Assembly: GCA_015179125.1 (NCBI GenBank) | Contig: WHVA01000021.1 | Span: 124,001-188,000, forward strand | Direction of reading: 5' to 3' | Origin: Gautieria morchelliformis | Lineage: Eukaryota > Basidiomycota > Agaricomycetes > Gomphales > Gomphaceae | DNA length: 64,000 nucleotides | Shown: piece after piece, positions 40,334-50,288 of the stretch | Layout of the letters: every line of letters begins with the position of its first letter | How positions within the stretch are numbered: the stretch's first letter is position 1 | Made by a program: the position numbers and the translations under genes | Notes under the pieces: generated by a model | Database searches by the model: none | What the model was told of the DNA's origin: nothing | The model's input: the letters and a program-made list of their open reading frames with translations, nothing else

Positions 40334-43300
40334 TCAGGGGCCAGGCTTATCGGGATATGACTTGTGAAAATCAGAGACGAGGTCAGAGGCGTGATCGAGT
40401 TCCGTGGCAGAAATCCAGGAAGTCTCTTCGTCGGTGTTTTCATAGCCTGCCCACTTGACTAGGTACTGGAGTTGGCAGCGGTATCGTCTGTTGAGCTTGG
40501 AGTTGAGAATTTCCGAGATTTCATATTCCAGTTCTCCGTCGATGATTACCGGCGGAGGCGGAGGTTGTTGTCGATTCGGAATTGTATTCGGAACTGCAGG
40601 CTCAAGCGTAGAGACGTGGAATACCGGGTGTACTGCGCGCATATTGTCAGGAAGTCTGAGGGTGAAAGAATGACTGCCGGCCTTAGCGATGATCTCGTAA
40701 GGACCAAGGTATTTTTCAGAGAGCTTCTTCAAGGGACGAGTGGTGCGGAAGTTTTCAGCTTTGACGAAGACTTTGTCGCCTATCTCGAATGCCGGTTGCG
40801 GAAGTCGTTTCCGATCGGCGGAAGTTTGGTATCTCTTCTGGGCAGCGGAGATGTTCTCTCGGAGGTGTTGGTGAAGGTCGTCGAGTTCTACAACGAAATC
40901 TCGGGCTCTTGCAGAGGCGAGGTCACCTTCAGGGTGGATGGCGCGATTCAGGTGGTAGCCCTTGTTGGCGTAGAAGGGTGAAATTCCGGTGGTAGCGGAA
41001 GGCGCATTGTTGTAGGCAAATTCCGCGAGCGGAAGGAGGTCGGACCAATTGCTGTGTTGGTAGTTGCAATAGACGCGGAGATACTGCTCAAGGGTCTGAT
41101 TAGTACGTTCTGTTTGTCTGTCTCCTTCGGGATGATAACCAGAAGTGAAGTGGAGTTTCATGTCGAGAGCCTTGCCGAGCGTGCGGAAAAAGGAGGACAC
41201 GAATTCTGATCCACGGTCGGAAGTCACATGGGAAGGAATTCCGTGCTTGGAAAAGACGTGGAGCACGAAGAGCTGTGCGAGCTGGGCAGAAGTGATGGTG
41301 TCGTATGTCGGAATAAAGATGGACTGCTTTGTGAGGCGGTCAACAATCACTAGAATGGTATCATAGCCAGATGACTTAGGAAGTTTCTCAATGAAATCCA
41401 TGGATATCGAATTCCACGGTTGTTCCGGGATCGGAAGTTGCTTCAGGAGGCCGTAGGGTTTGTGACGTTGAGGCTTGGCTTGCATACAGGTGGTGCATGA
41501 CTTGCAGTAGTCTTGGACCATCGTGCGGAGGAGAGGCCAAGTATAGGTACATCGGATTATGTCAAGGGTTTTGTTCTGGGCTTGGTGTCCTGAGAGCGGA
41601 TGATCGTGGCTTTGCTGGAGTAGGCGAAGTCGTAGATCGTTGGTATCCGGAACGTAAATCCAGGACTTGTACCGGAGAAATCCGTCGGAATCGAGAGACC
41701 ATCCAGGACTGGTTGGGTCATCGAGGTGGGTTGCGGAGATGGGATCGGAACGAAGTGCGGAACAGATGTCGGAATGGAGAGACTCGGTGTCCATAATAAT
41801 CGAGGCGCGGAGTAGCGGAAACTGCAATGCTGTGGCACACAGGGACGATGCCAGTTGCTCAGTGGAGAATACTGGGCGGAAGTTGTGCGGATTAACGCTG
41901 GCATAGTCGCTACTTCCCTCTTTTGGGTAGACGTCCCAACGTCTAGTGAGTGCGTCGGGTTTTGCTCCGAGCTTTCCGGGGCGGAAACAGATCACCATGT
42001 TGAACTGTGAGAGATATTCAGACCAGCGGACTTGACGGCGAGTCAAAATCTTAGTAGTTGCAAAATACTCAAGGTTCTTATGATCCGTTACAACATCAAT
42101 CGGATAAGTTGGACCTTCGAGGTAGTGTCTCCAGATTTTGAAGGCTTCGAAATTCGCAAGTAGTTCCTTATCGTGGACGTCGTAATTGAGTTCCGGGGTG
42201 GAAAAGGTGCGGGAATGAAAGGCGATCGGATGAATTTCTCCGTCGTCAGGGGAAATGATGGAAAGAATGGTGGCTAGCGCGTAGTCGGAAGCGTCGGTTT
42301 CGAGTACAAGTTGGGCATCAGGAATCCAGAAACCGAGTATGGGAGCCGTAGTGAAGGCCGATTTGAGAGCTTCAAATGCGGAACAGCATTCCGGAGTGAA
42401 ATTCCATGGGGCACCCTTCCTGGTGAGACGCGTGAGCGGAACAGTAATGTCGGAAAAATTATAAATGAAACACCGGTAAAAGTTGGCGAAGCCAAGGAAA
42501 GACTGTACATCCTTAACACATCGGGGTCCCGGCCATTCTTGAATTGCCTTGACTTTGTCCTCTGCCATGGTGAGACCTGTTGGAGAGAGGATGTAGCCGA
42601 GGTATTCGACTGTGTCGCGATGCCATTCGCATTTCTCTGCTTTTGTGTAGAGATGGTGTTTGCGGAGACGGCGGAGTACTTCGCGGACATGTTCCCGATG
42701 TTTTTCCGGTGTGTCAGAATAGATGAGGATGTCATCAATGTAGACTAGGACGCATACGTCGAGAAGGTCGGAAAATACGTCGTTCATGAGTCGCTGAAAA
42801 GCGGCAGGAGCATTGGTTAGACCGAAAGGCATGACAACCCACTCAAAAGCACCGTAGCGGGTGCAGAAAGTGGTTTTCCACTCGTCACCTTCCCAGATGC
42901 GGACAAGGTGATAAGCGTGCCGGAGGTCAATTTTGGTGTAGATCTTCGCCCTGCGGGGAGTGTCGAGTAGGTCGGAAATATGCGGAAGCGGATATTTGTC
43001 CTTTTTAGTGAGGGCATTGAGTCCGCGGAAATCGACGCAGAGGCGGAGAGATCCATCCTTTTTCTTGACGAAAAGGACCGAAGCGCCATGCGGAGACAGC
43101 AAAGGGCGGATGAAGCCCATGTTGAGATGTTCATCGACAAACTCTCGGAGAGTCTGGAGTTCACTTTGCGAAAGGGAGTAGATCGGTCCAAGGGGCGGAG
43201 ATTCTCCTTCTTCCAAATCTATCTTCAAATCGTAAGGTCGATGTTCAGCAGGTTTATCGGCTTTGGCCTTATTGAACACGTCCGGGAAGTCACAATATTC

Positions 43301-44038
43301 TTCCGGAACTGAGCTCATGTCGACCAGAGCGGAAGTCGAGGCGGAACGAGCCTTGACTGAAGCCGAGTCAGAAAGGTGAAGCTGGAAAACGGTCGTGTCT
43401 TCTTGCTGTTGCAATATGCGGAAAGCAGTGGCGGAAATGAGCCCAATTTGAGGAGCTTCAAGGGACTGAGGTGCTAAAGCGGGACCGGAGTGCGGAACTG
43501 AATCCACGAGCGGAGTTGCAGAAGAGGCTTGAGCCATCTTTGCGGACGACGTCGGAATAGACGGAAGATGATCCAGGGTACGGAACTGTATTTGACCCAA
43601 TGCCCAGTTAATCGACGGATTATATCGGGTGAGCCAATTGTGTCCTAGTACAACGGAACAGCTAGCATCTAGCGGAGTAACGTAAAACATAACTTCATGG
43701 TTGTCCCCAGTAGCGAAACGGATAGACAGGTCCACGACTTGGGAAATTGCCGTGTTGGAAGATCCATCGAAAAGGCGGAGCGGAATTGTCGGAATGTTGC
43801 GGGTCGGAAGTTTATGTTTCAAAACAAAGTCGGAATCAAGGAAAGAATGAGTCGAACCAGAGTTGATCAATGCTGTGAACGGGGGTGCGGAAATTGTGTC
43901 GGAAGTGAGCGGAACAGAGAGGAAGTCGGAGGACGAAAGAGCAGATGCGTTGAGTTTAACCTCGTTTGTCGCATGAATGGGGTCAACACAGCCCTCAGCT
44001 CGTGCGGAGGCCGGAGGACTGCTGACTATTTTTTGCAT
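40334..44038 (-). CDS. Pol of Gypsy-C (protease, RT, RNase H, integrase, chromodomain)
   Basis: 1234 residues. Protease: FTALINSGSTHSFLDSDFV, where the catalytic Asp of DSG is Asn, so it should be inactive; the second block is CSVVLGHNWLTRYNP. RT: FVKKKDGSLRLCVDFRGLN, FGLTNAPAAFQRLMND and VLVYIDDILIYS. RNase H: LETDASDYA, NYDVHDKELLANFEAF. Integrase: HDHPLSGHQ... CTTCMQAK, SMDFIEKLP, TSDRGSEFVSS, DRQTERTNQTLEQYL. Then KYLGPYEIIAKAGSHSFTL and chromodomain EYEISEILNSKLNRRYRCQL. The frame overlaps the end of gag by about 40 bases. The C terminus is truncated by the deletion that fused pol to the LTR. Confidence 0.92.
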   Translation of the reverse strand: MQKIVSSPPASARAEGCVDPIHATNEVKLNASALSSSDFLSVPLTSDTISAPPFTALINSGSTHSFLDSDFVLKHKLPTRNIPTIPLRLFDGSSNTAISQVVDLSIRFATGDNHEVMFYVTPLDASCSVVLGHNWLTRYNPSINWALGQIQFRTLDHLPSIPTSSAKMAQASSATPLVDSVPHSGPALAPQSLEAPQIGLISATAFRILQQQEDTTVFQLHLSDSASVKARSASTSALVDMSSVPEEYCDFPDVFNKAKADKPAEHRPYDLKIDLEEGESPPLGPIYSLSQSELQTLREFVDEHLNMGFIRPLLSPHGASVLFVKKKDGSLRLCVDFRGLNALTKKDKYPLPHISDLLDTPRRAKIYTKIDLRHAYHLVRIWEGDEWKTTFCTRYGAFEWVVMPFGLTNAPAAFQRLMNDVFSDLLDVCVLVYIDDILIYSDTPEKHREHVREVLRRLRKHHLYTKAEKCEWHRDTVEYLGYILSPTGLTMAEDKVKAIQEWPGPRCVKDVQSFLGFANFYRCFIYNFSDITVPLTRLTRKGAPWNFTPECCSAFEALKSAFTTAPILGFWIPDAQLVLETDASDYALATILSIISPDDGEIHPIAFHSRTFSTPELNYDVHDKELLANFEAFKIWRHYLEGPTYPIDVVTDHKNLEYFATTKILTRRQVRWSEYLSQFNMVICFRPGKLGAKPDALTRRWDVYPKEGSSDYASVNPHNFRPVFSTEQLASSLCATALQFPLLRASIIMDTESLHSDICSALRSDPISATHLDDPTSPGWSLDSDGFLRYKSWIYVPDTNDLRLRLLQQSHDHPLSGHQAQNKTLDIIRCTYTWPLLRTMVQDYCKSCTTCMQAKPQRHKPYGLLKQLPIPEQPWNSISMDFIEKLPKSSGYDTILVIVDRLTKQSIFIPTYDTITSAQLAQLFVLHVFSKHGIPSHVTSDRGSEFVSSFFRTLGKALDMKLHFTSGYHPEGDRQTERTNQTLEQYLRVYCNYQHSNWSDLLPLAEFAYNNAPSATTGISPFYANKGYHLNRAIHPEGDLASARARDFVVELDDLHQHLRENISAAQKRYQTSADRKRLPQPAFEIGDKVFVKAENFRTTRPLKKLSEKYLGPYEIIAKAGSHSFTLRLPDNMRAVHPVFHVSTLEPAVPNTIPNRQQPPPPPVIIDGELEYEISEILNSKLNRRYRCQLQYLVKWAGYENTDEETSWISATELDHASDLVSDFHKSYPDKPGP

Positions 44039-45333
44039 CTGTAGTGGGAGCCGCTTCAGATTTCTCTTCCGTCTTCGCCGCTCGGCCCTTGGCCTTTGCA
44101 GCGGAAGCGGAAGCTCGAGTGCAATCGCGAGCGACGTGACCTCCTTTGCCGCAGAAAAGGCAAAGGTTGTTGTCCATGCGACGCTGGCATTCTACAGGGG
44201 TTAGTTTTCCGTCCTTCCCAAGTTTGTCGGAAAGGTCCGGAGTGCTCTTCCGGGCGTTGTTGTTGGAACCAGAGGCCTGGTTATTGCGAGGGGTGGAGTT
44301 GTTGTTCCGGTTGCCAGAGTTGGAGCCGGAATTCGCGAGCAATCTCGGAGTGTCTTTCCCAGTAGCGCGAATCGATGGATTGGGCTAAATTGCGAAGGTC
44401 GGTAAGGGTGGCGGGTTTTCCGACGCGGGCAATTTCATCCTTGATCCGGGATGGCAAGCCCATGTAAAACTGGCGTTGGAGTGCGGCTTCTCCCCATTGG
44501 ACTCGAGGAGCGAGCTGCTGGAATGTGACGATATATTTAGCTATGTTATGAGTGTCTTTCATATGAAGCTTATCGAGTTCATTTTCCACATCGGCTTCCA
44601 TATCAAATGGTCCGAAGTTGCTGCCGAGTTCAGAAACAAAGTTGTGGTAATCGTCGGCCCAGTTGACGAGAGCGAACGGATCCATGAGGGCGGGTTCGAA
44701 GTAGTCGAGAGCCATGCCTCGGAGATAGGAAAGGGCGTAATTGACCTTTCGTTCGTCGTCGGGAAAGGCGTTGGGACGATCGTGGAAGTTGAGTTGAAGC
44801 TGGACCAGAAATGGCTGGAGCTTCTTGGGGTCGGAACCGTTGAATTGATCTGGTTCACGGACCTTTGTCTTGGGGCATGGTGGTGCTTGGGCCGGGTGCT
44901 GGAGTTGTCCGGCTAGCATGGTGATGGCTTGTGCAAGATCCGGAACTGGCATGGGCGGAACTGGGTTGGTGGGAATCTGAGGTGGGATTGGAGGTGGAGG
45001 ATCGCCTGGGGGACCGCCGGGTGGGCCGCCATGAGGGCCGCCTGGAGGTGGTCCTGGTGGAGGTGGTGGTGGTGGAGCTGGGCGTCGGAATGACGCTGCC
45101 ATTTGTTCGCTGCTGCTACTCGTCGAGTTTCCGTCATAGTCGGGATTGTCATTGGGATTAGCGTCGGGAACCTCTTCGAATCGTTGCGGAATAGCATCGG
45201 AGAGCTCATCGTCGGCACGAGAGCTGCCGGAGGGTTCCGCGTGCCTTGGTGCTGTGGATCTAAGACTGCCAAAATAAGAGAGAGCTTCGACAGCTCCTGC
45301 TCGAGCTGAAGTAGCTGTGGTATGAGGAGGCAT
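43995..45333 (-). pseudogene. Gag of Gypsy-C (one frame break)
   Basis: ATG at 45333 (MPPHTTATSARAGAV). A Pro/Gly-rich stretch (PPPPPPPGPPPGGPHGG) precedes the gag core (KVREPDQFNGSDPKKLQPFL, NYALSYLRGMALDYFEP, WADDYHNFVSEL, QFYMGLPSRIKDEIARV). Near 44338 the conserved sequence moves to another frame (…SGSNSGNRNNNSTPRNN) that carries the zinc knuckle CLFCGKGGHVARDC and ends at 43995. A single extra base explains the change. Pol starts in the third frame, overlapping the end of gag. Confidence 0.85.
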
Positions 45334-45353
45334 AGTGATAGTTATCGGGTGGG

Positions 45354-45366
45354 AATCAGATAATGC
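45354..45366 (-). promoter_or_regulatory. Putative self-priming primer-binding site of Gypsy-C
   Basis: Two bases (GC) after the LTR comes ATTATCTGATT, complementary over 11 nt to AATCAGATAAT at 45631-45621 in the LTR. Confidence 0.6.
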
Positions 45367-46020
45367 TGTTACGTATCGAGATTTCTGCTAAGTTGGAACT
45401 GGAAAGGACAGCGGCTTCAACTTGTAGGTTGCGCCCCCAATGAACTATCGTCCTAGGTATTTCGGAAATGGGTCGGAAGTTGGAATGTACTGAACTGAAG
45501 GTTGGCTGGAACTTGAGGCGGAATTGAGGCGGAAGATGGGAGGCGGAGAGACTGAGGTCTTGCTAGACTCACTGTGCTAAGAACAGGAGATGGAGCGAAG
45601 GAAATCAAGTATCGAAGGTGATTATCTGATTGCAGAATAGCAGACATACATGACAGGCTTTTATACAAAGAGCTGAGACAACAGGTAATGGGGTAGTACT
45701 AAGCAAATTCCGGGGGAAGCGGAAGTCGAGTAGACAATGCGTGGGAACTGACTAATTGGGAACAATGGGACTACAAGGGGGGTTCAAGGTAAGGTAAAAC
45801 AATGGCAAAGGACAAGGGGTCGGGAAAACATGTCTGGCAACGAACTACAAGGGTGACCGGATATATGGTCTTGATGAACGATGAAGCGGGTCCGGTGGGT
45901 CCAAGTAATAGAGTCGAAAGAACAAGGGAATAGAACAATGGGCGGAATGTCGGAAATATTGGAGGGGCAGAAAGTGTTGCGGAACTGAAGGTCGGAAGTC
46001 AGAAATGAACGGTCATAACA
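45367..46020 (-). repeat. 5' LTR of Gypsy-C
   Basis: 654 bp. On the minus strand TATAAAAG (45665-45658) lies 34 nt before AATCAGATAAT (45631-45621), the predicted transcript start. The R/U5 part is rich in TTCCG and TTCCGC words. Confidence 0.92.
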
Positions 46021-46376
46021 AGCAAGAGAAACTCGGCTGGATTTGTTGAGTAGTTTTCTATGTCATCTGTGATCCTATGTGACATCCTGCTCTCCACAGT
46101 GGGTTCCACACATCTCTTTCTTTTCCTCGACATTGACGTATCCTTAGCGAGTACAGCAGCTACAAGAGCATTCCGTAACTCGCCAGAGAAACTGCAAACT
46201 TCCCTAACCAACGCCTCCTTGCTACGCTGTGCAGTCCGGGTGAACTGACTCTTGGGAATTGCTTCATAGATATCAGCGACGGTAAGCTTACGAAGGGAAG
46301 ACTCCCAGGGATCCATGGAATCGTTTGAAAGACTGTTGACGCAAAGATTGGTATGGAAAACCATCCCTAACGCCAT
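46021..46376 (-). pseudogene. Start of the Helitron-2 ORF, cut off by Gypsy-C
   Basis: An ATG at 46376 begins MALGMVFHTNLCVNS; the frame is Ser/Arg-rich with a basic patch (MSRKRKRC) and reaches NPAEFLLL at the Gypsy-C target site (AGCAA, 46021-46025). The continuation is at 40095. The basic patch may be a nuclear localisation signal. Confidence 0.7.
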
Positions 46377-47217
46377 TGACCTGGCATGCGCTCATGCCAA
46401 CATTCGACAACCATGACTACACCCCTGATAACTTGACATAAGACCAGACACTAAGTGTCCTCAGCATCCCTTAGGCGTGTACTGATCCGTTCGCATCGCA
46501 TTGCCAGTGGAGTCTCGGTAACAGAAGGTAAGCTTTCTGGTCATATTACCCTTTCTTTACTGTACAGCTACTCACGTGCTGGCTCGGTCGGCGCTTGAGA
46601 CTTAGTGTCCGAATGTACCGGTCTATAGGGCTGGCTCTAAACAAACCTGGAAGAACGTTCAGCTGTGCAGAAAACGAACGTCGCTCGGGTGGGTCTCTCT
46701 CTACAGAGCAATCTATCGCTAGCAAAATGTGACGTCTTGGCACAGAGCAGGCTAACCTGCTGGCAAAATGTGATGTCTTGGCACAGAACAGCTGCTGGCA
46801 AAATGTGACGTCTTGGCACAGAACAGGCTAACCTAACAGGTGAACGGCCACTGACAGTGGATTGATATCGGATCTGTCGTTGCAGGGTCGGAAAGTAAGC
46901 ATGGTCATCTGGACTATGGTCTAAAAAACACTATATTAAATGTCACTGAAATAGCATAGCCCTGAGGAGATTGCTCCGTCTGCGCCATGGTACTCGCTCT
47001 CCTATCTCACTCTCTGAATGCGTCAGATTCATGAGGACAAGGTACCTAGGTCATGAGACACGCTGTTCATCAGGGCTAAGTAAGAGTCTATAAACAATGC
47101 CCATGTACGTGCTACTCAGCTCCCAACGGCTACCATGCCCAACAATACACCTCCTAGCTCAAAACAACGAAAACCCCTCGTACTCCTACATGTTCCAAGT
47201 TTGCGATTGATGCAGGG
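46377..47217. other. No gene; short tandem repeat with CRE-like sites
   Basis: At 46721-46838 a unit containing GGCAAAATGTGACGTCTTGG followed by CACAGAACAG occurs three times (one with TGATGTC). TGACGTC is the core of cAMP-response-type bZIP sites. The rest is unique and non-coding. It lies upstream of the Helitron-2 start codon and could be part of that element's 5' region. Confidence 0.6.
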
Positions 47218-48199
47218 GTGGTAATGACGAAACTCACCGATGTTGGCTACTACCTCGGTCACGGAGACATCGCCACAAAGGTGGCCTTTGTAGCTGGTGG
47301 GCGCATGGGTGACAGGTTGGTAGCTCATGACGCCATTAACGAAGCACAACCGGAAGAAGTCCGTTTAACCCTGGTGGGTGAGATCTCACACGATGGCGCC
47401 TGGCTCTCTGCCGAGGGTGCATACCGGCCAGCCTCCAAATTGAACCCTGGTGACAAAATAACCAATGCGAAGGCGAAGTTTGAGCTGCTCCCAGCATCCA
47501 ACCCAAAGCTCAGTCTTTTCAGACAGGACTGGGATAAATACGTGTCAAACATCCGCTCCATCCACAAAGCGGCCCTGAAGGACAAAGGGCATCGCTCTGA
47601 GCGCAAGGAACCGGTCCAGAGCACACCAAGTCGCCTCACTATCAGACATGCACTGCTTATTGTAATATTGCGCTGACTACTCCTCTGATAAGTCTGACAC
47701 TATTATGTATTGCAGGAGAGAATGGAGACAGACGACATGACTGAGAGTTCACGTGAGGAAGACGATCTGTGCAAACTAGACAAAGGTGCGCGTGAAAAGT
47801 TAGAGCACGTGTTACGTGCCCCCTCACCACAACGCTTGCAGCGAAGATGATGCAAATCTCCTTCGAAGGCTGGCCGGTCAGCGACGCATGGCGGGAAGAA
47901 TTGGACGCCGTGAAAGGGACACATGACGTCAACCTGCTCCCTGCATACGACATCGACCACACAATGATCTTACCCAAAGATTACGAATGCTGCTTGCTGG
48001 GCGCCACCGTCAAGTTCATATCACCTTGATTCATTACTTGATCGGCAAAAAAAGGAGTACCTTGGTAGCCGAGTTACGGGAGATAATAGTGCTCTGGCCA
48101 CCTAGAGGGCTGCCTCAGACTCCTATGAAGAGGAGTTTGATAGCAGGGCCCTCGTCCACATCTCTGAAGAAACCCCGCCTTTCCACAGCACCGAAGTAG
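47218..48199 (+). pseudogene. Unrecognised dispersed ORF family (copy 2), frame-broken
   Basis: Three adjacent frames carry one protein-like sequence: 47224-47640 (KLTDVGYYLGHGDIATKVAF, KLSLFRQDWDKYVSNIRSIH, KAALKDKGHRSER), then 47847-48000 (SFEGWPVSDAW, LLPAYDIDHTMIL, LLGATV), then 47987-48199 (HITLIHYLIGKKRSTLVAEL, ending in a Lys-rich KKPRLSTAPK). The middle segment matches the fragment at 25641-25928. I do not recognise the protein. Frame changes indicate a relic, though introns between the parts cannot be excluded. Confidence 0.45.
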
Positions 48200-48327
48200 C
48201 CTTCAACTATGAGTATTCATGGATGTACATTATCTACACAAGTACAATACATGCTCTGTGACACTGTGCTCACTGTTAGATACCTTTGCAAGCAAGGGGC
48301 ACTGCCGAGCGCATGCCGGCCCTCCAT

Positions 48328-48434
48328 CTAGTTTTTATTCTTTCACAGATGTCAAATCAAGGTACACTCTCACCTATTTCAGGAGTGCCAAAGATGAAGC
48401 GCTCAAGCACTTCGAGACGTACAAGGCGATGTCA
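48328..48434 (+). pseudogene. Ty1/copia integrase fragment
   Basis: SFYSFTDVKSRYTLTYFRSA followed by KDEALKHFETYKAM resembles the integrase core of copia elements (…FTDDYSRYTWVYFLKSKDE.F..F..FKA). The first catalytic Asp is in a preceding segment that has decayed. A very short relic. Confidence 0.5.
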
Positions 48435-48512
48435 CTCCCGGGTATTTGGACGTTCACCTTGCATGGCCGACGAAATAATGCGAGTAGAATTTACAATTTG
48501 TACGATAGCTGA

Positions 48513-49016
48513 CCACTAGAGTAAGGGCCGATACCGGCAGATCCCTTGCTCGGGATCTAAGCAGGATCGTAGAAATTTGTACAATTTATTTATGCAACAT
48601 AAAGGGTCAGACTACGATACATAGCAGATACAAAGACAAAAAGCAAGAAGGTACACACACATATGTTTCTTAGAGCTCGTCGTGGGCCATCCCTTATAAT
48701 TCTCCTTTTCATAGGCAATCACCGCGTTTTAGGGCTTGGTGTTTGCGGTCGGAATACGTATCCTGATATGATATGGTTTGAGACAGGGCTACATAAACCA
48801 AGGTACTAGTTAGTAATCAGATTCCACGATGATCCTGGCGCTTTGGCTTCAACTCGAAAGTTCATGCATCATGTATCTGGAACGTTGAGCGGCCGGCCGG
48901 CCCTAAACTTGGCGCTTAGTGGACACTTAAATTTCGTCGGCTTCATCCGCGACTCCATGGTCTGTTCTCTCGCCATTCGTTGCCAAACCTGCACTCATGT
49001 TGGCACGCCAGTATAG
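48513..49016. other. Transition from repeats to genes; no gene seen
   Basis: Contains CACCGCGTTTTAGGGCTTGGT (about 48720), shared with the flank of the ORF fragment at 25641, and a palindromic GGCCGGCCGGCC (about 48891). The 5' end or promoter of the GID8 gene must lie at the right edge. Confidence 0.4.
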
Positions 49017-50067
49017 CCGTCCAAACGCGAGATTTCCAAAACCGACTGGGAATCCCGACTGAATGAGGTTTCCGTCACGAAGCAGTGAGTATCGTTTTGC
49101 ACATAATTGTCTGCAAAGGCACACGAATGACGAGAAAAATCACAATGGGAATCTCTCTGATTACATTGACGAGTCTTTGAAAACGCATGTATTATCTGAC
49201 ACTTTCCTTGGCCTCTATTTCTGCTTCAGGCTTCGTGTGCTGACGACACTTGTACCAGTGATCTCAACCGACTGATCATGGATTATCTTGTCATCGAGGG
49301 CTATAAGACAGCGGCAGAAGAGTTTAGCAAGGAAGCAGATATACCGCCGTCGGTTGATTTCAATAGCATTGAAAGCCGCATGAACATCCGTGAGGCTGTG
49401 CAAAGAGGTGATGTGGAGGAGGCGATCGAACGTACTAATGACTTGAACCCTGAGGTACGTGGTTGATCTTTCTTTACCCGTGCGCTGCGCGTACGAGGAT
49501 TAAACTATTTCATGCACCACTCACAGACCTTCGGGTCAGTGATGATTTGAAACCTACTTTTTTTGTTATGATACATTTATTCCGAGTTTCTTGGTAGAGA
49601 TTGACTGTTTCTTTTAGATTCTCGACAGAAATTCATCGTTATATTTCCATCTTCAACAGCAACGTTTAATCGAACATATCCGTCACGGGCGTATAGTCGA
49701 GGCGCTAACGTTTGCACAATCTGAGCTAGCACCACGAGGGGAGGAGAACCCAGAGTTTCTGCCAGAGCTCGAACGGACAATGGCACTGCTGGCATTCGAT
49801 TCTCTCCCGGGTGCGCCGCCGGCGATTTCAGAACTGTTGGCGCCTGCACAGCGGCTGAGGACGGCTGGCGAGCTCAACGCGGCGATTCTGGAGAGTCTTA
49901 GTCAGGGAAAAGAAGCCAAGTTGACAGCGCTCATCAGGTTGATGGCATGGGGAGAGTCCATGTTAGCGAAGGAGGATGTTGACTTTCCCAGAGTTGATCT
50001 TCGTTCTGGCTTGACGACCGGAAAGAGCAGCGAAACTGAGCCGAGTCAGGCCATGGACGTGCAGTAG
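49017..50067 (+). CDS. GID8: GID8-like subunit of the GID/CTLH E3 ubiquitin ligase
   Basis: Exons recognised: 49017-49084 (…DWESRLNEVSVTKH), 49259-49454 (LisH: DLNRLIMDYLVIEGYKTAAE then EFSKEA; start of CTLH: IESRMNIREAVQRGDVEEAI) and 49618-50067 (ILDRNSSLYFHLQQQRLIEH, the CRA part TMALLAFDS, to the TAG). Introns 49085-49258 and 49455-49617 have GTGAGT and GTACGT donors. LisH-CTLH-CRA is the full architecture of GID8/TWA1, the scaffold of the ligase that in yeast destroys gluconeogenic enzymes. The 5' end is uncertain: a TAG lies in frame just before 49017, so the start codon is probably in a small upstream exon (an ATG at 48954-48956 is a candidate). Confidence 0.9.
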
Positions 50068-50288
50068 TTGTTATATGAGTTTCGAAGGTTTTGTTGTACA
50101 TACTCCGCGAAGCGGTGTCAATAGCCATCAGCTCCACTGGCGGCCGCGCCGCCCGTTGGAGCGGTCACAGCGTTGAGATTCTAATTTAGAGTGTGTGCAT
50201 ACTCCAATTTTTAGCGTGGTCAACTTCCTGATTGATCTCACCTCGAATTCTGTTCTTATCCACAACGCCCACCCTTCTTTTAACGACC

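Larger units (their letters stand above)
40096..46020 (-). mobile_element. Gypsy-C: Ty3/gypsy chromovirus inserted in Helitron-2
   Basis: 5925 bp with the 5-bp duplication AGCAA at 40091-40095 and 46021-46025. 5' LTR 45367-46020 (654 bp, TGTTATGACC...ACGTAACA); the 3' LTR keeps only its last 235 bp (40096-40330). Gag has one frame break and pol is one open frame of 1234 residues. Family distinct from Gypsy-A/B, but with the same CGGAA-rich composition and the same self-priming layout. Confidence 0.95.
34382..46376 (-). mobile_element. Helitron-2: DUF6570-Rep-helicase Helitron split by Gypsy-C
   Basis: Coding sequence of a second, unrelated-subfamily Helitron, read from 46376 to 34382 with Gypsy-C (40096-46020) inserted after about 118 codons. 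Removing Gypsy-C and one AGCAA duplication brings NPAEFL next to LPTAEEVHHCQRRFYEATS, a junction typical of this family. At least two in-frame TGA codons and several frame shifts mark it as dead. Termini not located. Confidence 0.85.

Noticed and set aside
49085..49258. A separate small exon inside the first GID8 intron
   Set aside because: The 174-nt interval could in principle contain one, but joining 49084 directly to 49259 keeps phase and gives the conserved LisH lead-in, so no extra exon is needed.
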